Source: Prolixibacteraceae bacterium (GTDB lineage Bacteria; Bacteroidota; Bacteroidia; Bacteroidales; Prolixibacteraceae). From it: a stretch of 64,000 bases of DNA. The position numbers and the translations under genes were made by a program. How positions within the stretch are numbered: position 1 is the first letter of the stretch; the number at the start of each line of letters is the position of its first letter. Below are positions 37,390-46,165 of the stretch, piece after piece. Where the stretch lies: positions 1 to 64,000 of the forward strand of contig JAQUIJ010000022.1 in NCBI GenBank assembly GCA_028683385.1. The letters are read 5' to 3'. Under the pieces are notes generated by a model. The model did not search any database and was not told the origin of the DNA. It saw only the letters and a program-made list of their open reading frames with translations.

Positions 37390-37430
37390 ATTAGTCAGGG
37401 TTTCACTTCCAAAGTGAAGCCCTGACTAAT
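37390..37430. repeat. Hairpin repeat, copy 2
   Basis: ATTAGTCAGGGTTTCACT (37390-37407) pairs over 18 bases with AGTGAAGCCCTGACTAAT (37413-37430) around a TCCAA loop. Apart from one loop base and the stem ends it is identical to the hairpin at 32847-32883. It lies between the convergent DUF3667 and DUF1080 genes and probably works as a terminator for both. Confidence 0.87.
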
Positions 37431-37477
37431 TTTATGCGAAATCGGTTTTGTAGAACATCGATTTCTCCATTTATTTA

Positions 37478-38362
37478 TCAATTAAAGTATTTGGAATATC
37501 CTTCTGGTAATTTTTCGATCGATTTGATCTGAATGTCTTTGAAATACACTTCAGCGGCTTCGCTTTGAAGCTGAATTTTTCCTTTGGTCAATGGAATTGA
37601 TTTTCCGTCTTTTACATATCTCGAGTTTTGCAGAACCATAACTACATGCCCGTTAACGATTCGAACACTTTTGTCGCCAAAACAAATCAATTCAAGAGTT
37701 GTCCATTCACCGGTTTGACTTTCGTAATCGGCACTGCGCAAACAAAAGCCATCCCGCCCCGTTCCCGGACCAATTGGCAGGAAGGGTTGCTTTTCGCTGG
37801 CTACCGTGTTCATATTTCCTTCCGGAATAAACGCCCGAACATCAATTGCCGAACTCGCAATTCCCCAATGATCACCCATGTGTCCTTCCATAATCTGGAA
37901 TTCCTGCGAAAGCATCCATGAACGCCAGTAATCTACGCCACATTCTCCAATTGAATGATACAGTAAGCCTGAATCTTTCAACTTCTCGATGCGAGGTTCC
38001 CATTTTTTATCGCCCCATTTTACTTTCAAGGTCAAATGGTAATTCTCAAATTCCTGTTTGGTAAATACGCAGCCGTAAATTTCACCGGTGATGTGCAGTA
38101 CCGGCTCGCCGTTTACTTCGTCAACCGTAAAAACGTTGCTCTTGTTTTTATTGTAACCAACAGGTTCAATCAAATTGCCATTTTCATCTTTCGGTTGTTG
38201 TCCGTTAAAGCTGTTTGAGAAGCTGAAACTCTGGTAAACTTCCCATTGAGAAAGATTTTTATCAAGTAAGTTGACCCATTTTTCGTTTGAAGGAGTGAAT
38301 GAACTAAAACTAAACAGTAACGCAAATGCGATAGTTGATTTGATTAAATGATTCATATTCAT
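37478..38362 (-). CDS. Secreted DUF1080 protein, second copy
   Basis: The 294-residue protein has a signal peptide (NHLIKSTIAFALLFSFSSF) and a DUF1080 domain through most of its length (WVNLLDKNLSQWEV, CVFTKQEFENYHLTLKVKWG, GLLYHSIGECGVD, and a C-terminal IQLQSEAAEVYFKDIQIK). It lacks the lipocalin-like N-terminal part of the protein at 13175-14155. The family includes 3-keto-disaccharide hydrolases and sugar-binding proteins; the substrate is unknown. The frame is open to 38428, but that would overlap rsmA, so the ATG at 38362 is used. Confidence 0.85.
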   Translation of the reverse strand: MNMNHLIKSTIAFALLFSFSSFTPSNEKWVNLLDKNLSQWEVYQSFSFSNSFNGQQPKDENGNLIEPVGYNKNKSNVFTVDEVNGEPVLHITGEIYGCVFTKQEFENYHLTLKVKWGDKKWEPRIEKLKDSGLLYHSIGECGVDYWRSWMLSQEFQIMEGHMGDHWGIASSAIDVRAFIPEGNMNTVASEKQPFLPIGPGTGRDGFCLRSADYESQTGEWTTLELICFGDKSVRIVNGHVVMVLQNSRYVKDGKSIPLTKGKIQLQSEAAEVYFKDIQIKSIEKLPEGYSKYFN

Positions 38363-38390
38363 AGTTTTAGTATTATGGTTTATTCGCTGT

Positions 38391-39188
38391 TTAAAGCGAC
38401 TGATCACTGTTTTTTGACTGTTCCCCAATCAACCTCACGATCATTTCAAACTCAGTCACACCCAATTGCTCCGGACGTTTGTCGAATATGGGGTTTGCCT
38501 TTAATTCGTCGGTGGTAATCATGGTTTTTAACGAATTCCGCATGGTTTTACGCCGCTGGTTGAACGCCATTTTTACGATGCCTTTAAAGAGCTTTTCGTC
38601 ACAGTTCAGCTTCTCTGTTTTGTTGCGGGTCAGGCGGATGACTCCCGATTTTACTTTCGGCGGTGGGGTAAATACATCTTCGTTTACGGTAAAAAGGTAT
38701 TCAATGTCGTAATATGCCTGAAGAAATACACTTAATATTCCGTAGGTTTTCGATCCGGGACCGGCTGCCAAACGCTCTGCAACTTCCTTCTGCAACATGC
38801 CAACAACTTCAGGAATTTGGTTGTGGTATTCGAGCACCTTGAAAAATATTTGAGAGGAGATGTTATATGGGAAATTGCCAATGATAGCAAACGGTTCAGT
38901 AAAATGGTTATGCAGATTTAATCTCAGAAAGTCAGCAGAAATGATCCGCTCTTTAATTTCAGGGAAATGAGTATTCAAGTAATCAACCGATTCACGGTCG
39001 ATCTCTACCACCGAAGTTTCATACGCTTTGTTTTCCAATAGAAATTGAGTCAAAACTCCCATTCCAGGGCCAATTTCCAATACTTTTTTTACGTTGGTTG
39101 CCCGAAGACTTTCAACGATTTCTTTCGCAATATTCTTATCGTTTAAAAAATGTTGCCCCAAATTCTTTTTTGCCCTTACGTTTGCCAT
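38391..39188 (-). CDS. rsmA: 16S rRNA A1518/A1519 dimethyltransferase
   Basis: RsmA (KsgA) dimethylates two adenines in helix 45 of 16S rRNA. The 265-residue enzyme starts [14 protein letters not shown] and has the SAM-binding motif [12 protein letters not shown] and the catalytic motif NFPYNISS. The last residues (NSDQSL) and stop codon lie in a copy of the GCGACTGATCACTG repeat (38396-38409), as in the DUF2238 gene where a repeat also supplies the 3' end. It is divergent from the flippase-like gene. Confidence 0.95.
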   Translation of the reverse strand: MANVRAKKNLGQHFLNDKNIAKEIVESLRATNVKKVLEIGPGMGVLTQFLLENKAYETSVVEIDRESVDYLNTHFPEIKERIISADFLRLNLHNHFTEPFAIIGNFPYNISSQIFFKVLEYHNQIPEVVGMLQKEVAERLAAGPGSKTYGILSVFLQAYYDIEYLFTVNEDVFTPPPKVKSGVIRLTRNKTEKLNCDEKLFKGIVKMAFNQRRKTMRNSLKTMITTDELKANPIFDKRPEQLGVTEFEMIVRLIGEQSKNSDQSL

Positions 39189-39351
39189 AATTCTTTATGA
39201 GTTGCCTGACTTGGTTTTAATTATTGATAAAAAACTGCCCGATTTAAAACAAATCTGTATTTTTGCCACGATGGCAGATTTTGTGCCGTGACAAAAGTAC
39301 GTTAAATTCGGCTGCTATTACAAACGCATTTATATCAATAAATAAAAGAGC

Positions 39352-40356
39352 TTGAAACAAAGTATACTTAAAACCCTCAAATTTGTCTCCTTCTTTTTAC
39401 TCGGAATATTCATATTCTGGATGGTTTATAAAGATCAGGATTTTAAACGTATAAAAAGTGTTTTAACCAACGATGTTAATTATTTCTGGATTGTGGTTTC
39501 ACTCTTGCTTGGATTGTTAAGCCACGTCAGCCGGACGATAAGATGGAATTTATTGATTGAACCGCTCGGAAGGAAACCACGGTTGATGAATACTTTTTTA
39601 GCGGTTATGGTTGGCTACCTCATGAATCTGGCATTGCCGCGGATGGGCGAAATATCGAGGTGTGGTGTGATCGCACGCTACGAAAAAATATCGTTTACCA
39701 AGTTGGTCGGTACCGTCGTTACCGAACGTCTGATTGATGTATTGATGCTGCTTATTCTTTTGGCAATAGTTGTTTTAACTCAATTTGGACAGGTTCTTGA
39801 ATTTCTGAACAATAACCCTGAAGTAAATGAAAAGCTGCAAAAAGTAATTTATTCGCCAGTTCTGATTGGTGGATTGTTTTTATTTCTGGCCGTTTTATGG
39901 TTTAGTCGTCACAAGATTCGTGAAAGTTCATTGATGAAAAAAGTGATGGGTTTTGTTGGTCAGTTCGTCGAAGGTTTTCGCAGCATTAGTAAAATGAAGA
40001 AGAAAGGTTCATTTATTTTTCACTCGGTATTTATATGGGTAATGTATTACCTGATGATGTATCTGATATTCTTTTCATTTGGATTTACTTCGCATTTAGG
40101 TCCATTGGCAGGATTAACTGTTTTTGTTTTGGGTAGTTTTGGTATGGTGGCTCCGGTCCAGGGTGGTATTGGCGCTTGGCATTTTATGGTCATTGAGGGA
40201 CTTGCCCTTTATGGAGTTGACAGGGCTGACGGGAAAGTATTTGCTTTACTTGCCCATGGAACCTCAACCGTTATGCTGATTGTGCTTGGCCTTATTGGAG
40301 TATTGGTTCTGCCATTTGTAAATGAACGCGAAGAAGTATTAGAAAATAGTCATTAG
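39352..40356 (+). CDS. Flippase-like membrane protein (UPF0104/LPG synthase TM region)
   Basis: The 334-residue protein has about eight membrane helices and the family blocks LSHVSRTIRWNLLIEPLG, MVGYLMNLALPRMGEISRCGVIARYE and VVTERLIDVLMLL. Related proteins include the flippase domain of MprF and AglD-like proteins; the substrate here is unknown. A TTG at 39352 is the only start that keeps the first membrane helix intact; the next ATG (39421) would remove it. A TATTTTTG box at 39258-39265 may be its promoter. Confidence 0.82.
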   Translation: MKQSILKTLKFVSFFLLGIFIFWMVYKDQDFKRIKSVLTNDVNYFWIVVSLLLGLLSHVSRTIRWNLLIEPLGRKPRLMNTFLAVMVGYLMNLALPRMGEISRCGVIARYEKISFTKLVGTVVTERLIDVLMLLILLAIVVLTQFGQVLEFLNNNPEVNEKLQKVIYSPVLIGGLFLFLAVLWFSRHKIRESSLMKKVMGFVGQFVEGFRSISKMKKKGSFIFHSVFIWVMYYLMMYLIFFSFGFTSHLGPLAGLTVFVLGSFGMVAPVQGGIGAWHFMVIEGLALYGVDRADGKVFALLAHGTSTVMLIVLGLIGVLVLPFVNEREEVLENSH

Positions 40357-40403
40357 TCAATAGAAAAGCGAGTTAACTTTGTCCAATGACAATGACTTTT
40401 TCC
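40347..40403. repeat. Intergenic inverted repeat, TAGTCATTAGTC family
   Basis: ATAGTCATTAGTCAATAGAA (from 40346) faces GTCCAATGACAATGACTTTT (from 40381), an imperfect inverted repeat between the flippase-like and LolE-like genes. The first arm overlaps the last codons and stop of the flippase-like gene (ENSH-stop). It is related to the elements at 22901, 29440 and 57373. Confidence 0.5.
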
Positions 40404-40426
40404 CAAAAGTAAATTAGTAAATAGCC

Positions 40427-41680
40427 TTGAATATAAATCTTTACATAGCCAGACGAATTTTTTCTTCGAAAGAAAATCGGGAAAACCTTTCGCATCGGAT
40501 CGTAAACATTGCCCTTTTCGGTATTGTTCTCGGCTTGGTGGTGCTGATTTTGTCAGTGGCTATTGTTACCGGTTATAAATCGGAGGTTGGGCGTAAAGTC
40601 ATCGGGTTTGGCTCTCATTTGCAGGTTGTCAATCTCGACTCCAACCAATCGTTCGAAACCAGTCCAATTAGCCAAAATCAGCCATTTCTTCCTGAACTCA
40701 AGAGTATTGAAGGCATCCGTCATGTTCAGATTTTTGCGACTAAACCTGGTATAATTCGCACCGATGACGAAATTCAGGGCGTTGTGCTGAAGGGAATCGG
40801 ACCTGATTTCGACTGGTCATTTTTTCAGGAAAATAAAGTGGCAGGCGAACCTTTTCAGGTTCAGGACACCGTTCGAAGCAACAAAATCTGGATTTCGAAA
40901 CAAATGGCCGACTTGATTAAGCTTAAGTTGGGCGACGACCTCAATATGTTTTTTATCAATGGATCGGAGTTTGTACCACGTCAGCGTAAATTTCAACTGG
41001 CCGGAATTTACAAGACCAGTCTCGAAGAGTTCGACCGGATGTTTGTTTTGGTTGACATCAATCACATTCGTCGGTTAAACAACTGGAAGGAAGATCAGGT
41101 CAGTGGTTTCGAGATTCTGGTCAACGATTTCAAGCAACTTGAGCCTGTTGAAAAGGAAGTAAATGATTTGCTCCTGAGAAATACGACTCCCGACAGCCCA
41201 GTTTTACAGGTTGTAAGTATCAAGGAAAAATACAGGCATATTTTCGACTGGTTGGGTCTGCTCGACATGAATGTTTGGGTGATTTTAACACTGATGGTTT
41301 TAGTCGCCGGATTTAATATGGTATCAAGTCTGTTAGTTATTATTTTGGAACGCACGCAAATGATTGGAATTCTAAAAGCCATGGGAGCACGTAATTGGAG
41401 TATTCGAAAGGTGTTCCTTTATTTTTCGGTTATGCTGATTCTGAAAGCCTTGGTATGGGGAAATATTCTGGGTATTGGCATTTGCCTTATTCAGTTGTAC
41501 ACGCATGTTTTCAAGCTCGATCCAAGTTCGTATTACCTTGAATATGTTCCAATACATCTGACTGTTTTGCACCTGGTTTTGCTGAATGTCGGAACTGTCT
41601 TGATAACAGTGCTGATGTTGCTTTTGCCATCCTATTTCATCACCAAAGTTTCTCCTGAAAAAACAATTCGCTTCGAATAA
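40427..41680 (+). CDS. LolE/LolC-like ABC transporter permease
   Basis: The 417-residue protein starts with a lipoprotein-releasing-type N terminus (NINLYIARRIFSSKENRENLS), one helix (about 26-48), a periplasmic domain, and three C-terminal FtsX helices from about 280, with ILERTQMIGILKAMGA between them. LolCDE extracts outer-membrane lipoproteins from the inner membrane. No LolD-type ATPase gene is beside it. The start is a TTG; no ATG lies near the conserved beginning. Confidence 0.86.
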   Translation: MNINLYIARRIFSSKENRENLSHRIVNIALFGIVLGLVVLILSVAIVTGYKSEVGRKVIGFGSHLQVVNLDSNQSFETSPISQNQPFLPELKSIEGIRHVQIFATKPGIIRTDDEIQGVVLKGIGPDFDWSFFQENKVAGEPFQVQDTVRSNKIWISKQMADLIKLKLGDDLNMFFINGSEFVPRQRKFQLAGIYKTSLEEFDRMFVLVDINHIRRLNNWKEDQVSGFEILVNDFKQLEPVEKEVNDLLLRNTTPDSPVLQVVSIKEKYRHIFDWLGLLDMNVWVILTLMVLVAGFNMVSSLLVIILERTQMIGILKAMGARNWSIRKVFLYFSVMLILKALVWGNILGIGICLIQLYTHVFKLDPSSYYLEYVPIHLTVLHLVLLNVGTVLITVLMLLLPSYFITKVSPEKTIRFE

Positions 41681-41845
41681 TAAAATGGCTGATTGCTTTT
41701 GTGAAAATGATCTTTTGAAAGGTTAGGGTTCTTCCTTTTTTGATTGTCCGTTACAATGAATTAAGCCAACATTAAATCATGTTTTTCTTCGGAAAATAAT
41801 TGAAGCTTTGTCTGCGTTAAGGTCATAATTCGTTAATTTTAGACA

Positions 41846-42478
41846 ATGTATTCTGCTGTTAAAACATATCTAAAAGAATATTTGCAGGGCGAATTGCCTG
41901 GCATCAATGCGCATTCAAAAATGCTTCCTCCCGGCAGGCGCTTAAAGACGAACGCCGATGAACTTCCGTCGGTAAAAATGAGCAGTGTTTTGTTGCTGCT
42001 TTTTCCTGAAGGTGATCAGTTGTACATTTGTTTAACTAAACGCCCGCATACCATGAAGCACCATCCGGGGCAAATCAGTTTTCCCGGAGGAAAGGTTGAG
42101 AAAGACGATACTTCCGCAGAGATGACTGCTTTGCGCGAAGCGAGGGAAGAAGTGGGTATTGATCACCATCAAATTGAAATTTTGGGGAAATTATCCGATC
42201 TGTATATTGAGGTTAGTCAATTTTCCATTCAGCCATTTCTGGCCTGGGCCGATCAGAAACCTGAGTTTTTAGTTGATTTTGGTGAAGTTGAAAAGCTGAT
42301 CTTATTTCCAGTCAGCGATTTTATTGCCAATGAAGTTATTTCAGAAATCGAGCTTGAGACGGTTACAGGGGCACTTCGGGTGAAATACTACCCTTATGAT
42401 GGCGAATTTATCTGGGGCGCTACTGCAATGATTTTATCCGAATTAATTGAGATTCTGAAAAAACAAGTAACTGTATGA
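41846..42478 (+). CDS. Nudix hydrolase, probable coenzyme A pyrophosphatase
   Basis: The 210-residue protein has a Nudix box GGKVEKDDTSAEM followed by TALREAREEVGI, preceded by TMKHHPGQISFPGGK, the NuCoA signature of CoA pyrophosphatases (NudL type), which split CoA into phosphopantetheine and adenosine diphosphate. The first 40 residues contain a basic GRRL segment also seen in this group. It is a single gene; substrate assignment is by family. Confidence 0.88.
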   Translation: MYSAVKTYLKEYLQGELPGINAHSKMLPPGRRLKTNADELPSVKMSSVLLLLFPEGDQLYICLTKRPHTMKHHPGQISFPGGKVEKDDTSAEMTALREAREEVGIDHHQIEILGKLSDLYIEVSQFSIQPFLAWADQKPEFLVDFGEVEKLILFPVSDFIANEVISEIELETVTGALRVKYYPYDGEFIWGATAMILSELIEILKKQVTV

Positions 42479-42543
42479 TCGGGCGATTAGGTGGCCAAAA
42501 TATCTAGTGTTGTGTTAATGATCTTTTGACGTAATGTCGAGGC

Positions 42544-42724
42544 AGTATCAAAAGTGATTATGCTTTTTCAAAAACTTACAATTTGAAAGTACTGACACTG
42601 TTAAAACCCCTAAATCCCCTGAAGGGGACTTCAAAGCCGCCCCTTCAGGGGAGGTTTGGAGGGGTGAAATGAAGTTGAACTTACAATTTGAAAGTTGAAT
42701 TTGTGAAACATTGACTTTTGATAC
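42544..42724. repeat. Composite palindromic element with terminal inverted repeats
   Basis: The ends are perfect 11-base inverted repeats, GTATCAAAAGT (42544-42554) and ACTTTTGATAC (42714-42724). Inside are two direct copies of ACTTACAATTTGAAAGT (42573-42589 and 42679-42695). Between these lies a GC-rich palindrome (42606-42665): ACCCCTAAATCCCCTGAAGG on the left and a matching CCCCTTCAGGGGAGG and GGAGGGGT on the right. The nested order looks like a short nonautonomous mobile element that took in, or was built around, a palindromic repeat. Confidence 0.6.
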
Positions 42725-42743
42725 AACCTCCTCTTCGATGATG

Positions 42744-42769
42744 AGATCCCGAAATAAATTCGGGATGAC
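42744..42769. repeat. ATCCCGAA hairpin repeat
   Basis: ATCCCGAA (42746-42753) pairs with TTCGGGAT (42759-42766) around ATAAA. On the minus strand the flanks give GTCATCCCGAA...TTCGGGATC, the same layout as two hairpins at 47878-47944, with compensated stem differences. Confidence 0.75.
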
Positions 42770-42860
42770 CAGATTCCGAAAGAATCAAGTTAATACACCA
42801 TTAGTTTTTGTTAAGTTGATTACTATTTCCTTATTTTAGGCGATATAAAAATTTCTGTAC

Positions 42861-44339
42861 ATGCATTCAAAATACCTGGTTTCGCTTTTCTTGTGTTTGT
42901 TCTTTATCCGTGCCAATTCTCAGGATCAGGAAAAAGCCATTCTATCTACATTTCATTCCATTTCAAGTCACGATTTGCTGAATTATGCTGCTGAGTTAAG
43001 TTCTGAAAAATACAATGGACGGCTTTCCGGCTCTCCGGGATATGCGGCTGTTGCCAGTTGGGTGGCCGATCAGCTTAAACAGGTCGGGGTAAAACCGGGT
43101 TTGTCTGATGATAATTATTTTCAATGGTTCCCGAATGCATACAGCGATGTACTGACTCCTGGCAGCGTGACTTTGCTTGCTGGTAAAGACAATCCTGAAA
43201 AAGAATACAAATTCCCCGATGATTATTATCCCGGATCGAATTCTGCTTCTGGAACTGTTTTCGGCGAGGTGATTTATGTTGGATTCGGCATTTCGGCGCC
43301 CGAACTGAATTACGACGATTATCGAAACATCGATGTCAAAGGTAAAATTGTATTGATGGAAACCGGCGTGCCATACACACGCAACGATAGCACTCTTCAG
43401 AAATGGGAACCCTATAGCTATCACCGGTATAAATTTCAACGGGCTCACGAACTGGGTGCTGCCGGATTATTGTATGTCAGCAAAATTGCGAATCCAAATA
43501 CATCGTACCTCGAAGGATTTGTTTACGCGCACATTGGCGAACCTGTTGCCGAAGAACTCTTTGCCGGAACTGGTCAAAAATACGCCGAAACACATGCCGC
43601 AATTGTGAAGAATATCAAGCCAAATTCGTTCTTGCTGAATAAAAAGGTTAGAATTTCGGCTTCGACCAACTATTTTCCGGATAGTCGCTCGTGCAATGTA
43701 ATCGGGATGATTGAAGGCTCTGACCCCATTTTGAAGAATGAGGCCATCATTATTGGTGGACACCTCGATGCTGTCGGAAGTCCCGGATGTTTGTTTCCCG
43801 GAGCACTCGACAATGCTTCAGGATCGGCCGACATCCTGGCCGCTGCAAAGGCGCTGGCAAAGTCCGAAGTAAAACCTGCCCGTACCGTCATTTTTGTTTT
43901 CTTCGGAGGGGAGGAGTGTGGCCTTTACGGAAGTAAGAAATGCGTGGAATCGCCTGTCTGGCCAAAAGAAAAGGTAATTTGCATGATTAACCTCGATATG
44001 GTAGGGAACGGAACAGGCTTCCGTCTGGGAAACGGAAAATCATTTCCTGAAATTTTAGATCATTTTTCAGAAGCCAATGATAAATACATTCATCGCGATT
44101 TCAAAGCTTCAGAAACTCATGTGAATTATGGCAGGCCACGTACCGACGGGGCGATTTTTGAAAAAGTTGGATACAAAGTGCTGGATTTGTCTACCTCTGG
44201 CACGGTAAAACCCGTTTATTACCATGCGCCGCTTGATAATACCGAAGCGCTGACACCTGAAATTATGGAAGATGCTGCCAAGTTGCTTTATTTGGGTGTG
44301 CTGGATTTGGCCAACGATCGGACGATCAGTGTTAAGTAA
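42861..44339 (+). CDS. Secreted M28-family zinc aminopeptidase
   Basis: The 492-residue protein has a signal peptide (1-20, ending ANSQ), an inserted PA-like domain (about 125-260), and the M28 catalytic core with the two-zinc ligands in order: GGHLDAVGS, PGALDNASGSAD, the catalytic GGEECGLYG, NLDMVGNG, and the last histidine in VYYHAPLDN. It would cleave N-terminal residues from peptides in the periplasm or outside. It is convergent with the GH1 gene, 15 bases away. Confidence 0.9.
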   Translation: MHSKYLVSLFLCLFFIRANSQDQEKAILSTFHSISSHDLLNYAAELSSEKYNGRLSGSPGYAAVASWVADQLKQVGVKPGLSDDNYFQWFPNAYSDVLTPGSVTLLAGKDNPEKEYKFPDDYYPGSNSASGTVFGEVIYVGFGISAPELNYDDYRNIDVKGKIVLMETGVPYTRNDSTLQKWEPYSYHRYKFQRAHELGAAGLLYVSKIANPNTSYLEGFVYAHIGEPVAEELFAGTGQKYAETHAAIVKNIKPNSFLLNKKVRISASTNYFPDSRSCNVIGMIEGSDPILKNEAIIIGGHLDAVGSPGCLFPGALDNASGSADILAAAKALAKSEVKPARTVIFVFFGGEECGLYGSKKCVESPVWPKEKVICMINLDMVGNGTGFRLGNGKSFPEILDHFSEANDKYIHRDFKASETHVNYGRPRTDGAIFEKVGYKVLDLSTSGTVKPVYYHAPLDNTEALTPEIMEDAAKLLYLGVLDLANDRTISVK

Positions 44340-44354
44340 AAAGATTAATTGTGC

Positions 44355-45818
44355 TTATTTTAGAAACTCCTGAAACCACAAACCTGAATCTTTCACGATT
44401 CGCTGCTGAGTTTGAAAATCGATATAAACCAGTCCGAATCGGGTGCGGAAACCTTTATCCCATTCGAAATTGTCGGTAGGCGACCAGACAAAGTATCCAT
44501 TTACGTTAACATCGTCCAGTCTGGCTTTGAAAACGGATTGCAGGTGATTTTTGAAATATTCTATTCGCCGGGCGTCGTGAACTTTGCCACCCTCAACACG
44601 ATCGGGAACACACGTTCCGTTTTCGGTCACCAGTAAATTCCGGATACCTTTATATTCGCTGAATTTCTTCAGGACATGGTAAAGTCCTTCCGGATAGATT
44701 TCGTATTCCAACTCGTTAGCAGGCACACCACGATCTTTGGCTTTTACTTCTTTGGCCTGAATATACGGGATGATTGACTTTTCGACAATGGCCCGGAAAT
44801 AATACTGAACGCCAATGAAATCGAAATCAAAAATCATCCGATCCTCGTCGCCCGGCTCGTAATATTTGTGGATTTTTTTCAGTACAGGTAGCGCATTTTC
44901 CGGATAACCCAAACCAAGCGCGGGTTCAATAAAAAGCCGGTTAATTCCTGCATCAACACGGCTGGCAGCTTCAATGTGTTTTTGTTCCTGATTGAGCGGT
45001 TCGATGTGGGCGGTAAAAAAAGTGGTGCCAATGTTAGCCCCGGCCACATTTCGCCGGATGATGCGGCCACCTTCGGCATTGCACAATACCGAATGATGAA
45101 CTGCTTTCAGAAATCCCCTGATGTTTCGGCGTCCGGGAGCCATGTATCCCGCAAGGTAACCACCTGCGACGAACGAAAATTGCTCGTTTAACACCATCCA
45201 GTTTTTTACTTTGCCGCCATACTCTTTGGTAACCACTTCGACATATTCCGAAAACCAGTCCAGAATCTTCCGGTTCGTCCAACCGCCCTGATCTTCGAGT
45301 ACCTGAGGTAAATCCCAGTGGTAAATGGTAATCCAGGGTTCAATGCCGACAGCTAAGCATTTGTCGATCACACGGTGGTAAAAATCCAGCCCGGCCTGAT
45401 TAATTTCACCTGTTCCTGAAGGTAAAATCCTGGGCCAGGAAATTGAAAACCGAAAGACTTTAAAATTCATCGATTTGATCAAGTCGATATCTTCTTCGTA
45501 CCTGTGGTAAAAATCGGCAGCAACATCGGCATTTTCGCCCCGTTCAATTTTGCCTGATTTTCTTGAAAAATGATCCCAGGTTGACTCGCCTTTCCCGTCC
45601 GCATTCCACGCACCTTCGGTTTGGTAGGCTGCCGCAGAAACTCCCCACTTAAAATCAGGGCCAAAATCGGCTTTACTTAAATTAAATGCTGCATCGACTG
45701 ATGCTTTATTACTTCCCATTTTAGTGTATCCAAATTTCATGTAACTGGACAACAAAAGGCCAGTTCCTGCTACTCCGGTTATTTTTACCCAGTCTCTCCG
45801 CTTCATTTTGCTGATCAT
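44355..45818 (-). CDS. Glycoside hydrolase family 1, beta-glucosidase type
   Basis: The 487-residue enzyme has the GH1 N-terminal KADFGPDFKWGVSAAAYQTEGAW, the acid/base glutamate in WMVLNEQFSF near residue 210 (the usual NEP is NEQ), and the nucleophile in LLVTENGT near 396. The N terminus, KRRDWVKITGVAGTGLLL, looks like a Tat signal, so the enzyme is probably folded in the cytoplasm and exported, which is unusual for GH1. A second ATG four codons later is possible. No sugar transporter genes accompany it. Confidence 0.92.
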   Translation of the reverse strand: MISKMKRRDWVKITGVAGTGLLLSSYMKFGYTKMGSNKASVDAAFNLSKADFGPDFKWGVSAAAYQTEGAWNADGKGESTWDHFSRKSGKIERGENADVAADFYHRYEEDIDLIKSMNFKVFRFSISWPRILPSGTGEINQAGLDFYHRVIDKCLAVGIEPWITIYHWDLPQVLEDQGGWTNRKILDWFSEYVEVVTKEYGGKVKNWMVLNEQFSFVAGGYLAGYMAPGRRNIRGFLKAVHHSVLCNAEGGRIIRRNVAGANIGTTFFTAHIEPLNQEQKHIEAASRVDAGINRLFIEPALGLGYPENALPVLKKIHKYYEPGDEDRMIFDFDFIGVQYYFRAIVEKSIIPYIQAKEVKAKDRGVPANELEYEIYPEGLYHVLKKFSEYKGIRNLLVTENGTCVPDRVEGGKVHDARRIEYFKNHLQSVFKARLDDVNVNGYFVWSPTDNFEWDKGFRTRFGLVYIDFQTQQRIVKDSGLWFQEFLK

Positions 45819-46165
45819 TTGATGTTGAAGGGCTAATTTTCAGTCGCAAAAGTAGATCAATTGTATGGATCGAAAGATTAAATTTTGATTACAACTAAAT
45901 CATTCAAAAGCCAGTCAGTTAAAACTGACGGCTAGGGATAATCGCTTTAAATATGCTTATCGGACAGTAATCAGATGCTTTATATAGAAAACTGATTCGA
46001 TTAGAATTAAAATAAAAGACACACACATCTCTTATTTATTTTAGTATATTCAAACTCCTTAAGTTATTGAATTAAATGCTGTTCATAATCGAAATATTTA
46101 AAACAAAAGGAATCTGTATTTCGGGATTAAATAAATACTGAAATAAAAGTCTATAACTAAAAAAG
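45819..46165. other. Divergent intergenic region between GH1 and AraC genes
   Basis: The 347-base AT-rich spacer holds no gene. It has one small hairpin of a repeat type at 45909-45933. No exact TANNTTTG box at a good distance was found for either gene. Confidence 0.5.
45909..45933. repeat. AGCC-GTCAGTT hairpin repeat
   Basis: AGCCAGTCAGTT (45909-45920) pairs with AACTGACGGCT (45923-45933) with one bulged base. Small GTCAGTT/AACTGAC palindromes of this kind recur in Bacteroidetes intergenic regions. Only one copy is seen in this window. Confidence 0.55.

Larger units (their letters stand above)
42479..42860. other. Repeat-filled intergenic region
   Basis: The 382 bases between the Nudix and peptidase genes hold no gene. 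Most of the stretch is the composite element at 42544-42724 and a hairpin of another family at 42744-42769. The last 80 bases are AT-rich leader sequence; no consensus -7 box was found before the peptidase. Confidence 0.65.

Noticed and set aside
40427-41680. Complete LolCDE system
   Set aside because: Only one permease gene is present and no ATPase gene is adjacent, so only a LolE/LolC-like permease is called.
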